This document shows positions 58,071-64,000 of a stretch of DNA of 64,000 nt, piece after piece. Numbering within the stretch: position 1 is the stretch's first letter; each line of letters opens with the position of its first letter. The translations under genes were made by a program, and so were the position numbers. This stretch comes from Pogonophryne albipinna. Lineage: Eukaryota > Chordata > Actinopteri > Perciformes > Artedidraconidae. The stretch spans positions 24,044,543 through 24,108,542 of the forward strand of contig CM053248.1 of the NCBI GenBank assembly GCA_028583405.1, read 5' to 3'. Below the pieces are notes generated by a model. That model ran no database searches, was not told the DNA's origin, and was given only the letters and a program-made list of their open reading frames with translations.

Positions 58071-58968
58071 CAGACCCGGCGTCATGGGCGGGCCCCATGG
58101 GGCCGGGCCCGCCCATCCAGGATTTGGGCCCGCTGTTTTAATCAGGGCTGAATACCACATTTTTATTGTTTTATTATTATGTTTATTGTTGTTATTTGTA
58201 GGGCTTTGTCCTAATATTTATTTTTGTATTAGTTTAATATCATTTTTTTATTTTGCTAGGACATTCTGAATGAAAGGCTGCGCGCAAGACTGGTTTTTCA
58301 CTGGGTTGAGTCGTGTGGGTTTTTGAGTGAGATGCGGCACAGCAGCCTGTCAGTTAGTTTACTCTTGCTAGAGGTTCACGAAAGGAATCTGGCAACTCAG
58401 CGGCAGATGCAGCACATTAGAAGAAACCAGTTAGGCCTGTTACCAACGAGCAAGCAAGTCAGCTGGCAATCAATTATATTTTGAAGAGAAATTTACTCTC
58501 AAGACGGCTCTCTCACAAACTCCTGCTCTGTGCGCAAGCAGACCGCTGCACAGGCTCTCTGCCTCGCTCAATCTCTCTCTCTCTCTCCCCTCTCTCTCTC
58601 TCTCTCTCTCTCTCTCCCCCTTTCTCTCTCCCTTTCTCTCCATCGCTCAACCTCACTCCACCTCTCCACCCTGTGTGCGCTCAAGTTTGCCTGCGTGCTT
58701 GCCCAAGTTGGCACAGCGTTACAAATGTGCCACAAAACCAACCAATGGATACATAAGACCGTCAACAGCCTTATGGCAACCTAAAACCCCTCTCTTTCAA
58801 CAATTCACGAGTGCCTCCCTCCTCCCCCCGTTGACAAATCGCGAGCATCTAACAGCCCCCCCCCCCCCCGTTGACAATTCAGATTTCCCGGGAAATGTAA
58901 GTGTCGTGGTGGGCCCGCCCTGGTAAATCAAATGCCCGCCCAGACATGTACGTCTGCCGCCGGGTCTG
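58071..58968. mobile_element. hAT element with perfect TSD
   Basis: Ends CAGACCCGGCG and CGCCGGGTCTG, flanked by the exact 8-bp duplication AAGCAAAC (58063-58070 and 58969-58976). GGGCGGGCCC/GGGCCCGCCC palindromic words lie near both ends. No transposase frame recognised. Confidence 0.9.
58570..58642 (+). repeat. CT-rich microsatellite
   Basis: (CT)n runs interrupted by CCCC and TTT, inside the preceding hAT element. Ser/Leu and Arg/Glu frames across it are artefacts. Confidence 0.95.
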
Positions 58969-58976
58969 AAGCAAAC

Positions 58977-59240
58977 ACAGACATCACAACACGTACCTTT
59001 ACGGAGCTTTTACGGGAGATCGTCTCACCGTAGCTGTCAATCTGATCAAAAGACTTGTTCAATGGCATTAAAACGAGAAAAAACGCAGCTGAATCGGTTA
59101 ATCCATAGGTTGATAATGTTTCTGTCGATTTGAAAAAATTATTTATAATCCATAATTCCATTTTTATGTAAAAATCGGAGAGTCAAAGTTAGCTGCTAAT
59201 GGTAGCCACCAGAGTTATCGCAGCTTCCGGTTTTGGCTAT
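58977..59240 (-). other. possible 5' exon of unknown transcript
   Basis: The minus strand has a CpG-containing start (59210-59240), an ATG at 59069 (MPLNKSFDQIDSYGETISRK) and a good donor AAAG|GTACGT near 58998-58993. No downstream exon is found because hAT insertions follow. I do not recognise the peptide. It may be repeat-borne. Confidence 0.2.
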
Positions 59241-62200
59241 GCGTCAGTCTCACACACACACACATGACCAAATAAGGAGTATGTGGGAGTTCCCCTCGAT
59301 TTCATTGGCTCTGGTGGTAAGAAAGAGATGTCAATCAGCAAAATCGAGCAAGGGGGGCCAGAGATATGGAAAATCCACTATAAGTAATTTCTTTTTTTTG
59401 GACGGACACAATAATTTAATTTTTTTTACTGTGTTCAATCTGAATTTACTTTAAAATAAAAACATCTATATTGATTCTGACACTTCTACAGCCAACTCAC
59501 AGATGTAACCTTGCTTTGAGAAAAAAGATTATTAATTTAACCCTTTTAGAAGGGAAGATATGGTCATTTGTTCTGGGAATGTCATTTTCGAGCCTGAGAC
59601 CTGAAAAACAGGCTCGGGGCTTACACTGTGTGCTTTAGTACACGATATACAAATATGGATCCATATAATGCAAATAGTTCCATGGAAGTATATTATTCAC
59701 TCGTGGAAAAACACAAATCAGTCTTAGCAGGAGGAAATATCAAATCATGATCTATTGCATACAATAAACACAAACCTGTAGGTTTAGGTCTGTACCATAA
59801 GCATTCGTCTTTTCTTGAGGTGCCTTAAGTGTCATGTTTCCGTAATGTAGCCGACCTTCCCTTTAATCCGAACTGTGTATGTCAAACAGTAGTGCCATAA
59901 AATATCTAAATATAAGCAGTGTAGCAGACATGCAAGCAAAGTTAACAGTTCCTTAGGCAAGCAAAAGAATGAGCGTTTGTCTCTGGTCCCTTTAATGGCT
60001 AAACATAAAAGAAGCTGTCATACGCATGATATAGAATTAAGCAGAAATTAGAAGCTGTAATTAACAGTGATCTTAAGACAGTACAAAGGCACAGTGACAC
60101 AATTGAAATGTGGTCATAACTGTGTGTTTACTGTTTAGCTGTATGTGTGTTAATAGGTTGAAAGGTGCTCAGCCAATCATAATCGAGGACCAGATCTATC
60201 AGTTTTACAGTTCAACTGTTCCCAATCAGAAACACACATCTAAATGCTGTTTAATTTGTACTGTATGTTGTGATTTCAGTATGAAGCTGAAGCAGAGAGG
60301 TTGTTAGCCTAGTTCACCAATTCAATATTTTCTTTAATCCACAAACAGTTGGAAATGTAAGAAGTGAAAATATGTTGCCACATTGATACATGAGCTGTTA
60401 CTCAACCTCTCCGTGGGAATGAGCCAATAAAAACTCAAACTCTTTTCACGTTATGGAACACACAAACAGGTTAGTTTAGAGATTTTGGGGGAATTTTGGA
60501 CTGAGCAAGGCTAGCAGTTTCCTCCTCCTTCCAGTCTCTACTAAGTTAAATGTACAGCCTTCAACAGCTTCAGTTATTCACAAACATGAGTGGGATTTTG
60601 GATTCATGTATACTGTATTTCATACTTCTTCCAGTGTTGCATCAGGTGCCAAATGATGACTGACGAGTGTTTTTACAAGCTGAAAATATCAGATGAACCG
60701 TCTTGTGATGTGGTTGGTGAATAAAATGTATTGTGCTGCTTCAGCGCCAAAGTCTCCCCGACTGTCACAATCTCCCAGAATACTTTGCAAGGTGTGCTAA
60801 TTAAGAATGAAACAGGCTCAGTTGCCAATAACCAGCCCTCTGTGAACAGAGACCGTCATTTACAGGGAGAAGGCTCAAAGCTTTGATTTTTTTTAATAAG
60901 ATTAATAAAACGAAATAACAAGCATGTGAGAATAATCCACCACTGTTGTATTTAATCCAATAAAAGATAATGGAAGGCAGCGGTATTAAAAGAGGTCGTG
61001 CCTCAGCCCGTCACCTGAAGGTGCTGCAGCTTTGCTCACAGCCCCAAGCCCACCCACTGTGCTGCTTCCTGAGTGAGTCCAGCTTTGGTTTTTACACATA
61101 AATGTTGCTTTTCCTGTACATTCTTACAAATAACTACTTAAGTCTGGAACAGCAGGGTTGCATGATTTGTACATATGATCGCTGGCATGGTAAAGCTAAA
61201 AGAATATTTCAAGTAAAGCTTCATTGGCATGCTTGTGAGACAGACTTATGAACAGGGTGGAGTTGTGTTGCAGTGTGCTAACTCTCAATATGATGTAAGA
61301 ATACAAAATGGTGTGTTTTGCAGGAGTGTGCATATATTTAAAAAGGTTTTTATGATTTCTCATGAACAAGAGGTCACTGCACACACATGCCATTCTGGAT
61401 AGAAAGAAAACAAATATGTGGACTGGTGAGCTGATGAAAAAAAAGCTAAACCAATATTTAAAGAGAAAAGCCCTGCATGTATACATAAGTATAAGTCTTA
61501 GCATTGTACACTGCTACAGCATAAAGCTCAGTGTTAAGCTTGAGTATTTATGAATGTGAGGCAGTCCACTTTGAGCAGGTGCTGCTTATTGAGTGGTGCA
61601 GACCATCTGGAGACGATTAAATAAAATGTATCACTCAAAAAACACACTAGCAAGGATCCAGATACAGTGCACAACCCAGCCTGTTGTATTGGCATGCATA
61701 ATGAGCCAATATTTAAGAAACGGTAATGGTTTGGGGGATACATAATTTTATTCAGAACGCTGTGCTTGTGCCCTCAAAAATGCAACTTCTTGTGACACAA
61801 TGAGTTGATGAAGTACAGACCTTTGCAGAATAATGTGGCAGCAAAATCTGTTTTAAAGCAGAAAGAGAGGCCTGGGTTTCAACAATGTCACCGACTTATT
61901 TCCATAACTATTAAATGTGACTCCAGAAACCACAAACCTTCTAAGATGTTTTGGTTTATGGATAGGTTTTTCTCACACCAAACAAGTGTTTCCTATTAAA
62001 GCTGGGGAGAGCACTTTTCTGGAAAAGGTAAACAAAATAAAAGCACTAAGTCCTGTAAAATTACTAGTCCTTCATTTTAAACATCAGGCTTTCTTTACCC
62101 CCCACGACATAAGAGGGAAACAAAATCCAATCACAAGTTTCACTCAAGACGCTTGTTTGTGCCAGGTGTGATTCCTGCAAACACAAAACACAAAAACATT

Positions 62201-64000
62201 TTGTAGTGCCTGCCACTGGCACCAGACTATATCAAACAATCGCAGGTTTATTGGCTGGCGGTTCGACCCTACGATATGGCTGCAATTCAATGAGAATTAC
62301 ATGTATGTGCTTTTTTCTTACTTGTCAATTGACACTTTGATTCAATGTTATAGTAAGCCATTAGTCTTTGTCTATTGTTAGCAGAATGCTAACCTATAAG
62401 CAACATTTTCTCTCTATATCTAAAAGGCTTTGTCGATGCCGACATGCGTCTTCTTGTGTTCACCACTCTTCTTAATAAGTCAGTCTTTATTTTTTTGTTT
62501 GTTTGCAACTTTTTCTGCAGGATTTTCGAATGATGAATCAGGTTTTTACCATTTGAAGGGATGCATGTTTATCTCTGAAAATGGCCTGTGTTTCAGCAAA
62601 GTCTCCAATAGCAAGCTTCATTTTGCAAAGCCTAAAAATAGAGCCATGAAGAGGTGCAGGCGCTCTCTCAGAACACCCAACACACATTTTGTAATCATCA
62701 TTACAAAGCATTTATACAGCCCCATTATGGCTACAAATCAAGCTACAAAGTAATTAAAAGAGACACCGATTCCTGTCAAAGTAGTTCCATCTTAGCTCCA
62801 TCTTTATATCAGTGTGGTTTGATGTATAAACACTTGACCCGCAGGATCCACATCAGCACAGCAAGTGCAATAAAACCACACTTGAGAGACGGAGATGAAA
62901 CAAGCAACACCACCACGGGCACAGGCGCTTGGAAGAGGATCTGAGGATGGCTCAGCTCCAAAGCCCATTCTCTTTTTCTCCCCCATTCCCCCCCTAAATA
63001 TTCCCTAATAATTAGCGCTGCGCCACAGATGTGCACTTCTCTTTCCCTACGCTGCCTCTCAATCCTCTGACTGTGTTCAGAGTGGGATGTTGGGATGAAG
63101 ATTTAAAAGAGAGCATCATATGCTTTCTATTTCATACAGCCATTACAATTGAGGACTAAGATGAAAGCTGAGGGGTCCATATTAGGAAAAAAAGCTGTGG
63201 GGAATTAAAAGAAAGTGCATTTAAGGGCCGCAATCATATTTAAGTAGTATGATGAACCCAAACATATGGGGTTTAAGAGGAGAAAAATGCAAGAAAACTT
63301 CTAAGTTTGAAAATCAACTTACTTGACTTTACGAAGCCGGAGGGAAACGGGGTGAATAAGTCAACTGGCAGTAAAATGTTCAAAGGCGGGTGATCATTTT
63401 TATTTCAGTAGGATTATAGGAGAAAGATTCTAGGAAAATATCTGCAACTGATTGGACGTCCTGTTTCTCACAAATGAATCATTTCCCCCATAAACAAGTA
63501 TCAAACATGAGCTTCCACCCAAATCATGAGTGACTTTAAGAATGAGTATTAACAAGACAATGATTCAGTGCACATGCAGGAGAAAAGACAGATGTGAGAT
63601 TTCAGCTAAAACAAAGTATCCTTCCTCTGAGTCTCTCTAAAAGTGTCACCAGCAAACCTGACTGAACACAGGAACTCGTCTAGATTCCGGCTCTAGCTTT
63701 AAACAGTTCCCAAAAAATAAATGCTGTTGCACATAGCTGGCATAAATAGCACTTCATCACACGGAGACCAGTGCTGTTATTGATGAGATTTCGGAAACGA
63801 GCATCCTGGATTCCTTCAAGTAAGCAGCAGAGAGGGACCTATAACATGCTGCAACACATAATCCCTCCATTTTACTCCGGCTACTTCCTGCCCCCTGGAA
63901 TTGTCCCTGGTGAATGTTGTACCTGGCACATTTCCCCATCAGACACTCTGAATGAGGAGAAATGGTCTTTAAAAAAAAATTCTCCTCTATTTTTTTTTTT
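59241..64000. other. unique non-coding DNA
   Basis: No exon or known repeat recognised, apart from a short (CA)n at 59251-59264. 60930-61090 and 62400-63030 are high-complexity and may include conserved regulatory elements; the second includes TTTGTAATCATCATTACAAA, an 8-bp-arm inverted repeat. Confidence 0.5.

Noticed and set aside
57628..58151. 146-codon and overlapping frames
   Set aside because: They cross hAT ends and GC-rich subterminal repeats; no transposase motif.
1..64000. meox1, dusp3, etv4 or other expected sost neighbours
   Set aside because: No homeobox, phosphatase-loop or ETS motif could be read in the open frames; small exons cannot be wholly excluded without a search.

Overview
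The window is vertebrate nuclear DNA, almost certainly from a ray-finned (probably percomorph) fish. It has one spliced host gene with a long intron, tens of kilobases of AT-rich non-coding DNA, and a dense set of teleost-type repeats: hAT transposons with 8-bp target-site duplications (TSDs), BED-finger transposase exons, TTAA-flanked MITEs, a Harbinger relic, a Tc1 relic, L2-like LINEs and a tRNA-derived SINE. Most open frames in the window are chance readings or repeat artefacts.

The host gene is sost (sclerostin, a secreted Wnt/LRP5/6 antagonist) on the minus strand. Exon 1 is 39383-39125, a phase-1 intron of 2,754 bp follows with GT-AG ends, and exon 2 is 36370-35964. The joined product is 221 residues with a signal peptide, the eight cystine-knot cysteines, the NXI loop motif and a C-terminal N-glycosylation sequon. 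A TATA-like box lies at 39512-39518, and the first minus-strand AATAAA after the stop is at 34508-34513. A roughly 0.6-kb purine-rich block lies directly upstream of the promoter.

Layout: 1.3-9.5 kb is a layered transposon region, in which a decayed hAT-like element carries a SINE, a 42-bp minisatellite and a 2.5-kb nest of four further elements. 9.6-19.6 kb is mostly quiet, with one intact-ended hAT MITE and one TTAA element. 19.6-22.6 kb holds two copies of one transposon in head-to-head inversion, one of them split by another hAT. 22.6-34.5 kb is mainly unique DNA with perfect palindromes (23.0 and 27.8 kb), a Tc1 relic and a foldback element. 34.5-39.5 kb is sost. 40-43 kb is unique and may hold regulatory elements. 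43.1-53 kb is a second repeat cluster: a retroelement ORF with an SGNH-hydrolase-like domain split by a Harbinger element, an L2-like LINE split by three insertions, and a repeat-rich ORF between LTR-like repeats. 55.6-59 kb contains four hAT elements, three side by side and one nested. The ends of the window are unique non-coding DNA.

I found no CRISPR array, prokaryotic feature, functional RNA gene or previously undescribed multi-gene system. What is most worth a second look is the nested insertion history, the long palindromes and the sost-proximal sequence features.
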